A stretch of DNA of 64,000 nt from Muraenolepis orangiensis (Eukaryota; Chordata; Actinopteri; Gadiformes; Muraenolepididae), in contig CM051005.1 in assembly GCA_027704905.1 (NCBI GenBank), positions 18,820,152 through 18,884,151 on the forward strand. Reading direction: 5' to 3'. The notes under the pieces were generated by a model, which searched no databases, had not been told where the DNA came from, and worked only from the letters and a program-made list of their open reading frames with translations. The position numbers were made by a program, and so were the translations under genes. This document shows, piece by piece, positions 36,600 through 55,055 of this stretch (positions within the stretch are counted from its first letter, which is position 1; the number at the start of each line of letters is the position of its first letter).

Positions 36600-37926
36600 T
36601 GTAAAGAGGAAGCAATAAACAGTACACGAGACCACTTGTTTACGACTTTAAAATCACAGTATTGATTTCACACAACCCAACAGTTGTGGGCAGAATACAT
36701 GGAACACAGCTAAAGCAATTTATTAGAACGGGGATGTTTTGCAATCGGCCCCAAAATCTGGCCGCTAGAAGAATAAAGTCCACTCTCCGGCCGCTAGCAT
36801 CTGCATTGTACCAGGAAGGGTTTTCAAAGCAATGCAAATAAAGCTTTTAAATATACGTCAACCCCCCACCCACCCCCCGTTCCCTCCCTCCCCCACCCCA
36901 CCCCCACCCCCATCCCCCATCCCGACCAAACATGAGAAATAAAACCTGCATTAATAAAGTACAACGCTTACCGGGGATTAAATACAGATGCTGCGGTGGC
37001 CAAAAGCGCCATTAAACTTCCATTACATTCTGTAGTAGCACTTGAGTGCTCAACAACCAAACGGCGACATTTTCTCTCAGACAAATAATGCAGTAGTGCC
37101 GTTGTAAGGATTACAAAAGAATAGAATAATAATAATAATAATAACAATAACATCAACGTAACAATAAAATAAAAAAACAGCAAATATGTATAGGCGAGAG
37201 AGGGAAAAAAACAAAACAATATTTTGTTTTGAAGAGTACTGGTGCTGATGAAATCCAAGTGCTTCTGAGATCTACATACCAAATACTCCAAAGTGCAACA
37301 TATGAACACACTGTCTACACACTACATATTCTTACCTCGAAATAAAAACGCAATATGCACTACATATGGCAAGGGCCATGCTGCGTGGAGACTTGCAGTG
37401 CGACGGTTCGAAGGAAAAACAAGTTCACAGCAGAGAAGGAATACTTAAAGTAGTTACCTGTCAAATTCACAAATTTGTCCCCTTCACACTTTTTTCCTTT
37501 TTTAAACACAAATCACATTCTCTCTCACTCACTCTCATAAAAAGGTAAAGACCTAAACAAAACATTAGCTTAGTGGTCCTGTGGTAGCTAGTAATACTAT
37601 AGTTCTACAAACTAAAGAAGGTTTAAAGATGTATTTTGGGGCTCAGAGTTATCCTGAAAAGCAGTCGTCCGAAGAAATGGTAGCTGCTTTTTCGGAATAT
37701 CGCAGGCCAACGGATGAGGAGTTCAGCGCATTGAACTCAACTCAAAACATGCCTTCAGGTGTACAAATCAATTCCATTTGTTCTAGAATTTCAACAACCA
37801 AGCTGAAATCTGATTGGATAAAATTGGCAACGCCGACGGCGAAAGCACACACACTCACTCACTCACTCACTCACTCACTCACTCACTCACTCACTCACTC
37901 ACTCACTCACTCACTCTCTCACTCTC

Positions 37927-38008
<82 letters not shown>

Positions 38009-38989
38009 GCGGAACAGGGGATTCTACACATAGTAACAAGTCCATCAAAAACGTAACAAACAAAAACAACTACGATAAAATAAAAAATGAGGCGGTTTAC
38101 TTTCACTGCACGACAAGCAGAAAACAAAAATATCAAGCTCTGTACACACTGCTCTGTACCCCCCCCCTGAACATGTGCTTTTCAAAAGGATGGCTAGCCA
38201 GAGGGGGGGGGGGAAAGGGACACTACAACTCCAAATAGTATTATATTTGAAGCATAATTCTACTCTTCCTTCCTATTTTTTGTTGTAGTGTAAAACAACC
38301 AGTGCGTTACAACTGGAATAAAATACAACAGCAACAACAACCTAAAAAAAAACAGACACCCTGGACCCTACTATTAATATTGCCTCAAGATGACCTTTTG
38401 GAATTTGGAGGTCACGACCCAAGGACACGAAGGACTATCCAGACCAAAAAAAAATGCAAATACGCATCAAGTATATCAAGTCAAGCAGCACAGGGACGAA
38501 AGAAACAGAAGAAATGTTGATGACGCACGGTGTGCATAATTCTGGAAAGAAAATAAACAAAACCAAAACAAACGGAAAGAACACGGTCTGAGAACAGTCC
38601 TGCTTTCGTGTCTTTGAATACAAAACGTCTACCGATATAATTAACTTCAGTGTAACAAGAGGTCCTTTTTGTTTTGTATGTCGTGGTTTGTTTTCCTTCG
38701 CTTTCTCCTTTTCAAAACGGGCGAGAGTGTCAGTCTTCTGGGGGGCGGTGGTTTGCATGGTCTTTTTCATCATTAAAATCTGTAGTTGGGCTGGGTGGGG
38801 TGATGGTATATCTGTTTTTCGCTTTTTTTCCCTTATATACTCGAAGATGTGGTAAGCATGCAAGACTCGTTGAGGAAGCCCTCCCCTCCCCTCCCTCCCT
38901 CCCTCCCTCCCCCCCTGGACAAAAAGATTGATGGGTGGGCTGGTGGTGGTGGTGGTTGTGGTGGTGAGAGAGTGGGCAGGAGAGGGGCC
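36600..38989 (-). other. serbp1: Probable serbp1 3' untranslated region
   Basis: No coding frame is supported. A minus-strand AATAAA (plus-strand TTTATT at 36719-36724) is a candidate end. The stretch contains a C-rich block (36860-36925), an ACTC then CT repeat (37853-38007) and short poly-C and poly-G runs near 38160-38212. Confidence 0.45.
37853..38007. repeat. (ACTC)n passing into (CT)n microsatellite
   Basis: About 65 nt of ACTC tetranucleotides followed by about 80 nt of pure CT. Open frames through it are low-complexity artefacts. Confidence 0.97.
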
Positions 38990-41900
38990 TTACGCCAGCG
39001 CTGGGAAGGCCTCGGGGTCATCCACGTTGGGCACTGACACGCCGCTAGGCTGGAGAAGGAGACGTAAGACGGTAAGACTCATACACACACACAAAAAATC
39101 GGCAGACGGACAAGCGACATCCACCGACGTAGATCTGGCACGGTTAATTATGCGACAGAAATTACGTCATTAACCGGGACTAGAGTAGTGTCCCCAAAGT
39201 GTTTTATTTTATTTTATTGAACTACTAGAGAGGGAGTAGGGAATGAGGGAAGGATTTCGGACACAGCCAATGGTCATTACGAATAACACTCAAAAAACAT
39301 TCACAATACAACCGCAACATGACGAAGATTTTACTGTATGTTTATAAAAAACATTAAATAAGATGACCCCCACCACGACGAAAAGCCGTTCAAAACTTCA
39401 AAACGGCGCTTAACAAAATGTAAAACGGTCAAATCCAGTATCCACACAGGACCCCACAGTAATCCCATGTTGACCAACCTTCCCAGCTTCCAATAACAAC
39501 AACAACAACAAGCAAGCCGTCTCCGTAGTTACCTTCTCGGGCCGCCCTCCCCCGCGTGCCGGCCTGGTGGCCCCTCCTCTGTCGCCGCGGCCCCCCCGGC
39601 CCCCGCGGGCCCCCCCCCGCCCGCGTCCGGGACGGCCCAGGTCCCCGAAGTTGATCTCCAGCTGAGAGGTGATGTCGTTGGCGGGCTTGCGGAAATGGTG
39701 GTCCCCGGCTTCGTCTGTGGTGGCGGCGGTGGCAGCGGCGGCGGCGGCGGTTCCCTGTGGAGGAGGAAGAAGAGGAGGAGGAAGAGGAGGAAGAGGTGAG
39801 CTGGGCTGAGGGAGGGTAATATGTAAATTTGTTCAACTGCCAATAACACACTGTTTTTCCTTTTCATACTTTATTTCTATATTGGATCATGTGTCTCACT
39901 ATGTACTGGATGTAACAGTGTGAGCTCTGCACTTCAAGTCGTTTTCCCCGCTCATTTCAGCTTTAGAACTGCCAAATATTTGGACGTCTTCTGTTTCAGT
40001 ACAGTATAAAGTAAATACTACTACGTTTTACGGACTAATTATCAGACAAGCCAGCAAATTCTAAAAACGCAACCACCCTTTTCCTTTTGTCAAATATTCT
40101 TGACAAAAATGGTTTAGTATTTCATCAAAAAATATCTAGATAAGTTAACTGACAATGACAAATGAGTTGCGGGTCAAATTCCTGATATATGCGTGGTGCG
40201 GCGGAGGTTCACCTTTGGGAGAATTGGCTGGGGTTCTGCTTCCGTCTCCGGGGCATCGATCAAAGCACCGACCGGTTTCTGAGGAGGGGGAAATGACACA
40301 ACGAAACAAAGAACTCAGAGAGCGGTTCGTCTTTGAAAGCAGTTTAGACGAAAAACTCTGGCAGCACCACTGACCGCGAGTTAAAGGGAATATTCTGTTC
40401 AGTTCACAGAGGGATCTTTGGCCCTGAGACTGCATATTCTCCATGCACACCACTAAAGGCAAACAGAAAACCTAACGGTGTGCATGTGTCAAATTATAAG
40501 CAAGGGAAAAACCTTGCAAAACCTTTTGTAAAAAACAAAACAAGAAAAAGACTGACAGGGAAATCAAAAAACAAGCCAAAAACAGTAGACCACACTGAAA
40601 AGTCCCCTTTGCCCTATTTCTGAGGCTAAACAATCCCTCTAAAGCAACAGTGGTTGCAAAAGCATCCTTCAAAACATTCCTGGATCCGGATTCGTATCCC
40701 TATATTTCCCTTCTTTAAACGCAATTGGCATTCCACCTAATGTCAGGATCCAGATCAGGCGCCAACATCGGATCAACTGTTCCTTGGTCCATAAGTAATC
40801 TAACCACCAAGTTTTGTCAGTACATAACTTTTTTAGTTATTTGGCCAGGGGTCAAAAATAACCAAAAAACGACCAGAAAACGTGTTCCACCATACTCACG
40901 TCTTCGCTCTTGGACTTGTGCAGCACATATCCCTTCTTCCACTGGCTGTCGGTTCCCTCGTTGGGCTTGCGGATGTTGAACTCCACCTTGGCCCGCTCCT
41001 TGTCTTGCATGGCCTTCCATTCGTCCAGGGTCATCTCTTTGGGTCCCTCGTCCTTCACCTCCTCCACCTCGTTCTCCCTGCAGGGCCCAACGGGTCAACG
41101 TGAGCCCACCGCAATGCAGCAGCAGCATCCACCACCGCCAACGTGGACTCACGTCCACGTTGAAGGAGAGCCAGCGGTGAGCAGATGCTGATGAGGATGA
41201 TGATGATGAGGGGAAAGGTCACCCACTTGTTCTCAGAGTCAGCCGGTGGGTGTTCCTCTCCCTCGGGCCGAGCCTCGGGTGCCGTCGTCTGTTCAGCCTC
41301 GCTGTTGACAGACACACACAGACACATGGACATACACACACACACACACACACCCTGGTCAGTACATTAGCTTGTGTTTGACTGGTATTTCCTTTTTTTT
41401 TATTAAGTTATGCTAGTTTGAATTTGCACATTTGGGAAAAAAACGAAATACTGAAATATGAATTAAATATTAGTTGGTTGTTTTTGTTGCCTCTCTTCTA
41501 AACAGATCGATGGAACCCCCAACGGGTGCCAGTAGGCGTCCTTGATGCCTAACCACTCGCTATGTCGCTCTGGATAAAAGCACCTGCTTCGTGACAAAAC
41601 TGTTAAAACCGACTTAACTCATTTACACCTCGGGTACCACTAGATTCAAGATGAAGATTCTTTTTTTATGGAATGCCTAAGTCTCCATTCACTTTCAGAT
41701 TCTGAATTCCAACAATACTATACTACAATTTACTATACTATGCAATACTATACTATAAACAACACTATACTATAACAATACTATACACAATAAACAGAAC
41801 AGTGTCTATACAGTGTCTTTATGGATGATAACTAGACTCAATCTAATAACGTAACGTTGTCCGTAACGTTATCCATCGTGTGTGCTTCTCCTGAACAAAG

Positions 41901-44900
41901 CCCCAGTGTATAACACATCTTGTGTGGACCACGTGAGAAGCGGCTCAGTTTCAACGGAAGACGTTCGAGACTCACGTCGTTTCATCCTTGGCGTTGGCGT
42001 TGTTCCAGTTGTTCGGTCCGTTTCCGCTGCGCTTCTCCTCCGGCTTCTGACTGTTGGGGCAGAGACACACGGACGACCATCACGTCAGGTAACAACGTGT
42101 GGTAGAAGACCATCATATGGTAACCAAGCCCAGCTAGCTTGAAACCACAGTCCATGTGTAAATGTAAATGTATAACACTATTATAAATAAAGTGCTGCAA
42201 AGATTGCCCTGGCATACACACGGTTTTCACCAAATGACAAACGTTTGTTTGGTGCAGACCCCAACACATTTTATCTGTGGAAATTTTTGATGCAAAAATG
42301 ATTGTGAATAGTGAATAATATCACAATGCAATGCAATCTTTCTACCATATCGCTGAGCCCTACTAGGGGGCGTTGTTGAGCTGTGTCACGTGACATACAA
42401 AGCTGAGGTGGATTCAGCCTTTTATCCCAACACAGGTCTAGCGCCACATAGAGATCCAAAAAAATAAAAATAAAGTACAACAAATTTTTAAAACATTTAA
42501 TGTTTGTTAATTAAAAAGCGTTGGAAATTAGTCATCTTTCAAAATGCATGTGTATGCACCGCGTTCACAGCTTATGCGGACCGCTTGCCACCGCCCTATA
42601 GTGACATCACACGCTGGGATTTTCAGCGTATCAGCCCGACCAGTTGGTACAGTCCACCGGACAGGCCGGAAGATCTATTGTACACAATCGGACTGCTTGG
42701 ACCTCTTTCAATATTCAAAATTTATTTATTTTTTATTTTCCATTTACAACAAGTACAATGGAATGCTTACTCCCCATTTCCTCCCGCAGTATGACATTCT
42801 AGAACAATACTATAAAGAAATACTATACACAATTTAAAAAATAAAAATGAACATTAAAAAAGAACAATAAAGTGATTGATGGATGATATGTACATGTGTT
42901 CTATTGTGCAAAAATGTGCATTTAAAGCATTTTAAAGTGCCAATAGTGCAGCAGCATTATGAATACAGTGCAGTACAGTGCAGTAACTGTAATGAGTAAT
43001 GAATATGAGTCCAGAAAGTCATCAAGCGTGTCATCACGTTATAAACATCCACGCTTTAAGGCCTGCGTTTTGCAATGTTCTTACGCAGTTTTAAATTAGA
43101 ACTACCGTGTGAGTTGTGGTGTACCACTCCCCCAATGTCCCTCCTCGCATAATATTAAGAATCTCAGAAGAACCTCCTCTTCATCCTCCTCCTCCCCCTC
43201 ACAACATCTGACACATGCTCCAGAAGTGTGAATAATTTAGGATCTGGGAGAACATGTTACAGTGCTGTGTGACCCCTTTCTCAGTGACAAGACCCTGACC
43301 AGACACTAAAGGCCGATAACGATAATTTTTGTATAATAATGATGTAAATTCATCACGATATGCAGTGTAAACACACACATATAAACACAGCCAGACGTTT
43401 TTTCTTTTAAGAAATAGCCATCGATCCCAATATTTCCGCATCGGATATTGCCAGCTAGCATCATTAGCCTTAATCGCTAGATAAGCCTGCGACCACCCCT
43501 CAGTAAACAACTGAGGGGTGGTCTAGTAAACAACATCCCTTCAAAACTCCTAACCATCTGCAGAGATCTGGTAGTTGAGCTTTAGCAACAACAAACAAAC
43601 AAAACCCAGTTGTCACAAATCAAATCCTGTGTGGATTTGACAAGTGACAAGAGATATCTCCCTGACGAAAGGATGTCGAATAACAGGCCGATATCCGCTT
43701 TACTTAGAAAAGTAAGTAACTTTCACTTGGAAAGTCTGAACCCGAGGAGAGACCTGCAGGACTCAAGCTTCCAGAAGGGTGACCGCGTGGCTGTAGAATA
43801 CTCACGTTTTGTCGTTCCCGCTGTGTCTGTCGAAGTCCCGTTTTCCACGAGAGTCAAAGCCGTCCCCTCGGCCCATGCCACGCCCCCTTCCGCCACGCCC
43901 ACCCCGTCCACCGCCACGCCCTCTTGGGGGGCGGTCCCCAGAAGGCCTGATCAACATAAACACACAATACAATACAATGAATCAACAGACACACATAGGC
44001 CCGGCAGCAATTTCTACACAGATCTATGCCTAGCTAGATATACAGTAAACAGAAAAATTATAAAAGATGTGATATGAACATACTGTATACCTATATAATA
44101 CAATTAAGACTCAATTACAAATCAAGAACAGGAAAACATCTTATATCTTGTATTCCAACATTGTACAACATCTTACTTCTCACTTGACAAGGACATGCTA
44201 ATTTGTATTTGTATTTCACCCAAACATGAACACAATATAGTTTAAAGGACTAGTATAAAGGAATGCATGCCATTTGGAGGCCAGGACATAGAAAAAACAA
44301 ACAGGGCAAAAAGTTTTCGGTGTCTTCCAGAGCGTGGGAACCAACATCATCACGACCACTCACCTGTCAGCCGAGAACTCCCCACCGCCACCTCCACCTC
44401 CACCTCCATCACCGCCACGGCCACCACCTCCATCACCGCCACGGCCACCACCTCCATCACCGCCACGGCCACCACCTCCATCACCGCCACGGCCACCACC
44501 TCCATCACCGCCACGGCCACCACCTCCATCACCGCCACGGCCACTGCCCCCTTCGGGCTTCTCCTCGGTGGGCTTGTCGAAGCGCCGCTCACGCGGGGGT
44601 CTCCGATCAGGCCTCCTGTCCCCCTCTCGCCTCCCCTCGCCCTGGTGCGGGGGCCCGGAATAACCCTGCTGGTCCGGCCGGCGGCCAACTCGCCTGATGC
44701 CTGACAAACACACACAAACAAACAAAAACAACAATAAGATACAACTCTGTACATTAAACGGTGCAGAATAACTGTTTGTTTACATGAAGTGGTCCTGTCT
44801 AGCTCAACACTGCTGGGGGTGCTTAGAGGTTCGATTCCCTCATGACACATTGTTTACATTAGTGAAAATAAAACCAGATCACTTATGGCTATTCACATTT

Positions 44901-45965
44901 ATTCTGGATTCCTTGTCCTATTATGATCAATGATGTGTTGTTGTTGTTTTTTTTAAGGTCAAAGTGTCGACTAAATCCACTGTCAAAATCCACTTTCTGA
45001 ACCGTCCAAAACGCTTAAATGGTCAACATGTTGTGAATGGACGGCATTGTAGGTCCTGCTGCCACATATCATAATAACACAGGAGGGCTGCTCTTCAACG
45101 GCGTCGCTGAAATGAACACAACCCACCACCACCACCACCACCACCTCCAACCTGGCTTGCTGCTTGTCGATGTTTTGGTCAGGATACGGTTTCAGCTGAC
45201 AAGGTCACACCATTATTGTCCACACATTCGGGATACCCAAACAGCCCAGCATCCATCACCCCGACGCCACTCGGTAGCTTGTTTTGGTGACCTGATCTGG
45301 TTCTTCTTCTTCTTCTGATGTGCGTAGAAGCGGACATCATCACACACAGAGCAGGCATTACGCACCACATCTATGGTGGTGGTGGTGGTGTGGTGGTGGA
45401 CTGGAGTCTATTTCTGCGACATACAAGAGGGGGCTGAACCCTAGTCGGCAGCATCTATGTGTCTTCTACACTAACATGGACATAATGTGTGTATATTCTC
45501 CGTCTGTAGACTACGGTGCTACGGGCTGTGGTGGTCCTCGAAACGGACAGGGGATAACGGGACAGGGTCCGAGTTATCCCCATCACTACAGTAGATACCC
45601 AGCAGCCTTTATTACCAAGGACCTGCAAATGACAGCTTGTTTACGAAAACAATAATAAAAGACAGTAGGGGGGGGGGGATGTGCGCACACAACCTACCTT
45701 CTTTCTTCAGGGGTACCGGAGCCTGCGACTCCTCCTTCTTGTCCAACAACGGGTTCTTTCTGTCCTTCTGCGACTCCTTCTTCGGCAGCTTGGCCGCCTG
45801 CGCCGCGGTCTTGGTGGCCCCGGCGGCTGCTGCGGCTGCGGCCGCCTCCTTCTTCTTGTTCTCGGCGGCTCTCAGGATCTCGAAGGGGTCGGACTCATCG
45901 TCCAATAACTGGTCGAACCGGTTGGTCACGACGCAGCCGAAGCCTTCTTGCAAGTGTCCGGGCAT
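38990..45965 (-). CDS. serbp1: SERPINE1 mRNA-binding protein 1 (PAI-RBP1)
   Basis: RNA- and ribosome-binding protein of the HABP4/SERBP1 family that acts in the cytoplasm on mRNA stability and idle ribosomes. Exons on the minus strand: 45965-45698, 44700-44364, 43946-43806, 42050-41976, 41301-41227, 41077-40900, 39754-39533, 39049-38990; 451 residues, frame kept throughout. It opens MPGHLQEGFGCVVTNRFDQL, then KKESQKDRKNPLLDKKEE and an RGG region. Next come RGMGRGDGFDSRGKRDFDRH, EVEEVKDEGPKEMTLDEWKA, VEFNIRKPNEGTDSQWKKGY, DHHFRKPANDITSQLEINFG, a second Gly/Arg-rich stretch and DDPEAFPALA at the C-terminus. Two low-complexity insertions stand out: a Gly/Asp/Arg repeat in exon 2 and Ala/Thr in exon 7. 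The human gene is also near SLC35D1 and on the same strand. Confidence 0.97.
40680..40875 (-). mobile_element. MITE-like element, degraded copy
   Basis: GGATCCAGATCAGGCGCCAA, CCATAAGTAATCTAACCA and CATAACTTTTTTAGTTATTT are the complement of the internal part of the element at 2891 and 5040. It ends just downstream of the serbp1 exon 40900-41077 donor. Confidence 0.55.
42600..43030 (-). mobile_element. Repeat remnants: family B LINE 3' end and a palindromic-element relic
   Basis: CAAGTACAATGGAATGCTTA, CTCCCCATTTCCTCCCGCAG and the later AGTGCAGCAGCAT and CAGTGCAGTACAGTGCAGTA are the reverse complement of the 54725 and 61080 copies. The 42600-42665 part resembles 7770-7860. Both lie in the serbp1 intron between 42050 and 43806. 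Confidence 0.55.
43491..43523. repeat. Inverted repeat, 13-bp arms
   Basis: GACCACCCCTCAG and CTGAGGGGTGGTC around a 7-nt loop in a serbp1 intron. Confidence 0.85.
44385..44545. repeat. serbp1: 24-bp coding minisatellite in serbp1 exon 2
   Basis: Five to six tidy copies of a 24-bp unit (plus-strand core GCCACGGCCACCACCTCCAT). They translate on the minus strand to repeats of RGGDGGGG. The frame is kept and the array sits in the RGG region between EEKPEGG and GEFSADR. Confidence 0.93.
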
Positions 45966-46110
45966 GATGACGCCCCTGCAGCGGGATTGACCTCCGATTC
46001 GGCGAGGCTCTGTGCTTGGTGCGATTCGCTTGTAAACTGCCACAAGATGGCTGGGAGAGCTCACCCTTCTCTTCCGGCGGGAGGAGTATCCGGGACACCG
46101 TGTCCCGTCA
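45966..46110 (-). promoter_or_regulatory. serbp1 5' UTR and promoter region
   Basis: GC-rich sequence just upstream of the serbp1 start codon. An in-frame open stretch continues upstream on the minus strand, but MPGHLQ is the conserved start. Confidence 0.4.
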
Positions 46111-48058
46111 CAGAGTGAGCTGCATCATACATTACAGTACGTGTGTGCCTCCACACATCCTTACCAACTCTTTAACACAAGCAGGTGTTATTCACCTGTT
46201 ATAGCCCCTTTTAGTTCACTTCTCCATTGAATTATGTTTCATGAGACTATGGAGCTATGGGATGACTTCATTATAGTAATTGTATCAAGCTGCAGGCCTA
46301 CTAAAAGATCATCTTAATGATCTTGATCACCATAATTACTGAGTAATTACAGTTATGTGCAGAAAACAGGGTTGTGTAAACGTTCACCTCACAGGCAATC
46401 ATATTTTAAATGACACATGTTTTTATCAACATGGCTAGTATTCATCTATTTACAAATGTGTATTTTGCAGAAAGGAAATGTTGAATACATCCATCAATTG
46501 TCTACCGCTTATCCGTGTCGGGTCGCAGAGGTAGCAGCTTCAGCATACGAAGAGAATACATGTGTGGATACAATAGGCTATGCTGCTCCTACAGACATGC
46601 ATTGTCAAAAGATGAATTGAGATTTGCAGGCCTTTGTTTATGAAAAACACACAAATAGCAAAGATATAAACAGCTGGATGTTGCAAACCCCCCCAGGTCC
46701 TGTCGTGCATTGGTGTAAATATTACTTCTCCATAACATAACCTGAACATCTGCCACACTGGCAAAAATGGACTTCAACCCTCATCGCAATTATGATCTAT
46801 AAATAGAAATAAGCAGAGCTTTAGAGGTTCCAGCAAGGTCAGACCTCACAGCGAAGAGGCTGTAGGTGCGCCTGTAAGTGTTTCCAAAGAGGGTATTGTA
46901 TTACAACTAAGTTTGATTAACAATGTGATTTACCGGCAGAATATTGACAAGTGTCCCGCTCTATGCAGCCAAATTGTCTCCGATTATTCATATGGACCAC
47001 CGTCCTGGGGGGCAATCACATCTCATGTTTTATTGAGCTTGGATGGGACAAAAGAAAATAATTGGTGGACAGCGCTGGACAACAACAGACCCGAATCACC
47101 CAGGATATACAGGGAGCGGTCACGGGGTGGAGTTACAGCTGTCGTTGGGGTGTAACCAGATAGAGCTATCAGATATCTGCACACCGAGGGCGGAGGTGTC
47201 ACTGTTACAACACACAGACAAGACTGCTGAAACATTCATATTTAAAATAATATCCATGTATGTGTTGGCCTTAGTTATGGTTGTTTATATATATATATCT
47301 ATATATATATATATAACTATATATATATATATAACTATATAACTATAACTATATATATATATATATAACTATATATATATATATATATAACTATAACTAT
47401 AGATATATAACTATATACGTACTTGGGACTTAAAATGGAAACGTGAGAGAGGTCGAGGTGTTCAACATGTGAATTGCTAAAAACATCTAACTTGTGGACT
47501 TCTGTGTGATAGCCCTTGTTGCCCTTTACTCATTGCAAAACATGTCTCTGCCTCAGCTGTCGGTCACTTTGGATAAAACGTGCCAAAGGACTACATTTAA
47601 ATGATATGTAAAATGAAAAAGACTGACCTGCTGACCACAAATGCCCTCAGCTGTCTGACATATGTACAATTCAGATGGCCTGTAGCCTACAGCTCCAACC
47701 GTCTCCATTCTATCCCTGTAATAATGACCATATTATTACTACGGAGATCGAGGCACGATATAGTTTGTAGGCTACAACAAACACGGAGACACACATGAGC
47801 TTTAAGGGATTCAAAACGTCAGTCATTTAATTCATTAACTGATTGAGGTTTTAACAATAATGAACAAGGACATAGATGAAATGTGCAGTGGGTGTGGGTG
47901 TATAGTGTTAAAAAAAGATAAGAGAGAGGAAGAGGGTGGGGCCCAAGTCTGCTCGGCTGAGGCAGGCAGGCAGGCTGGCAGGTGTCCTGAAGGGCTCACA
48001 GGCCCCGCCCACCAGGCACCTGATGGAAGATTGACAGCACGCAGCAGCAGCCCAGGCC
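46110..48058. other. Intergenic join between serbp1 and hsd17b7
   Basis: No gene recognised. It contains a (TA)n/TATAACTATA array at about 47285-47410 and an AT-rich 3' flank of hsd17b7. This is where the 1p31-like and 1q23-like blocks meet. Confidence 0.5.
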
Positions 48059-53043
<4,985 letters not shown>

Positions 53044-53319
53044 AATGTGAAGTTAGAAGAAAACAGCCGTGTTGAGTAGAAAAGTTATGAACATATGTCT
53101 AACAAGTACACCACGTCGTCTCACGGATGGTTAGCACAGCCCCGCCCCCTTGTATGATCCGACCCTGAACGGAGAACAGCAGCGCGACTGGAAACGTGGT
53201 GTGATTGGATGTCACCGGAGCTCTGGCCAATCAGCTCCCGCTACGCAGTATGACGTGCCAACTGGATTGCACAACGCACACAACTTAACTCCACACACTC
53301 GACATAAGAGATGCTCTAG

Positions 53320-53450
53320 TTCAACTCCACTGTTCTAGTTGACCTGCTCTAGGTGAACTGCTCTAGTTACTGCGCTCTAGCCCACCTAACTTTAGGTTAC
53401 CCACTCTAGTAATTCTCCCTAGGTAGTCTGTTCTAGCTCTTTACAGAATT
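53320..53450. repeat. Degenerate CTCTAGTT minisatellite, block 1
   Basis: Units of about 14-17 bp around GCTCTAGTTnACCTG. A second block of the same unit lies at 55365-55560, on the other side of the disrupted emc3-like exon. Confidence 0.75.
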
Positions 53451-54066
53451 CTCCATGTACCCAAGGGGTTTTCTCGTGGAGCCTGTATTTAATATATAAT
53501 GTTATATTAAACATGAATACACCTTGTACCCCTTCTTCACCGACCAGAGCCCATTAACCCTTTTCGTCATCAATATTTAATATTGTCAAAAGTTGTCAAA
53601 GGTTTATATTGAATAAGTTACTTTACTATCAGCCCTGAACTGTACAGGTGTGTGATGATTAATGTGTGGTTGTTGTGTGTTTGAAAAATGTATGCAACAT
53701 GTCACTGTCTATTCAGATTTAATTGTGCGTCTAATTATATTGCTGTCCTGTAGTTTCTGTTGTGACACATTTCCTGTCTGGAAATATAAAGTACATATTT
53801 TCTTGACTCATAAATCAAGGTGAACGTGTCATGTTTTTTGTAGTTTAAAGAGACACACCTCATCTCCCATCATGCTCTGCTCCCCCCCCAGAGCCTTACC
53901 TTGTGCGTTTAGTGGTTGACCTTTGACCTGTACCATGGCGGCTGCCAAGCTGCTGCTGGACTCCAGTATCAGGGCGTGGGTGGTGCAGCGCATCGCCTTC
54001 ATCCCCTTCTTCATGTGTGTGCTGCGTGACTAGGTCAGCCAGCTGCTCCTCCACAGCCACAAGAAG

Positions 54067-54720
54067 ATTAAATTAGATTAGATTAGATTTAAATGTATTG
54101 TCATTGCACAGCACAAGTACAGTAAGGCGAAAATAATTGCATGTGCAAATGTTGCAGTAAAGTGCATGGTAAAATATCATTTACAGTTTACAGTTGCTAA
54201 AACACAGTCTACTATAGGTATAAAAACAGTTATAAGATTACTTATCGAGTATATGTGAGGTATGAGCATAGTAATAGGTATATATATATATATATACGGG
54301 TAAGTAAGTATAAGTATTTAACAGGTAGTGATCAGGGGTATGCAATTATAAATAAACTGGATAAATATATATACATGTATATACAGCAGGTAGTGAGCAG
54401 GGATATGCAGTTGTATCAACAGTTAAAGATTAAAATATATATACGGCAGGTACAGTAAAAATGTATGTTATCAATAAATATGTAAGCTATAGGTAGAGGT
54501 AGGTAGTTGTGATTACAGTGCAAAGCAGTCGAAGTCATTGGTGGTGATGGTGATGTGTGTGGGGGTGGGGAGTGGGGGCTGTCATCGTGGTGCAGAGTTC
54601 AGACAGATGACAGCTGAGGGGAAGAAGCTGTTCCTAAGCCTGCTTGACTTGGAACAAATGTTCCAAATGTTCCCTCCCCCGGAGGGGAGGAGGGTGAGAG
54701 GGGTCTTTCACTATTTTTTG
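54067..54720 (-). mobile_element. L2-type LINE 3' fragment inserted in the emc3-like exon
   Basis: The minus-strand tail is (AATCT)n preceded by ATGACAATACATTTAAATCT. On the plus strand the body holds CAGTAAAGTGCATGGTAAAA, TATACAGCAGGTAGTGAGCA and GGGGAAGAAGCTGTTCCTAA. A related tail lies at 52683-52745 and a related body at 60925-61015. Confidence 0.7.
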
Positions 54721-55055
54721 GGCCTTCCTCACTTACCTACACTTACATTCTTTGCTGGACTTTCTGGACTCATCACATTTAGTGCACTGTACTGCACTGT
54801 ATCATGATGCTGCTGCACTACTGGCACTTTAAATGCTTTTGAAGATTCTTGTAAAAAATCAACACAACAATCATGTACATTCAACACATGTGCATAGAAT
54901 TTAAGTCACTTTGCTGCTCTTTTTTGTTTATTTTTATTGTATATATTATTTTTAGGGAGATGTATACTGCAGGAGGGAATGGGGAGTAAGCATTCCTATG
55001 TATTCCTATGTGTTACAAATGGGCAATAAAATATCTTGTATCTTGTATCTTGTAC
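54721..55055 (+). mobile_element. LINE 3' fragment (family B) with (ATCTTGT)n tail
   Basis: Contains CACTTACATTCTTTGCTGGA, CACTGTACTGCACTGTATCA, GGGAATGGGGAGTAAGCATT and the tail CAATAAAATATCTTGTATCTTGT. It joins the previous minus-strand fragment tail-outwards. Confidence 0.75.

Noticed and set aside
37581..38136. 142-codon frame with Leu-Thr-His and Leu-Ser runs
   Set aside because: ACTC/CT microsatellite in the likely serbp1 3' UTR. The upstream part has no homology I can recognise.
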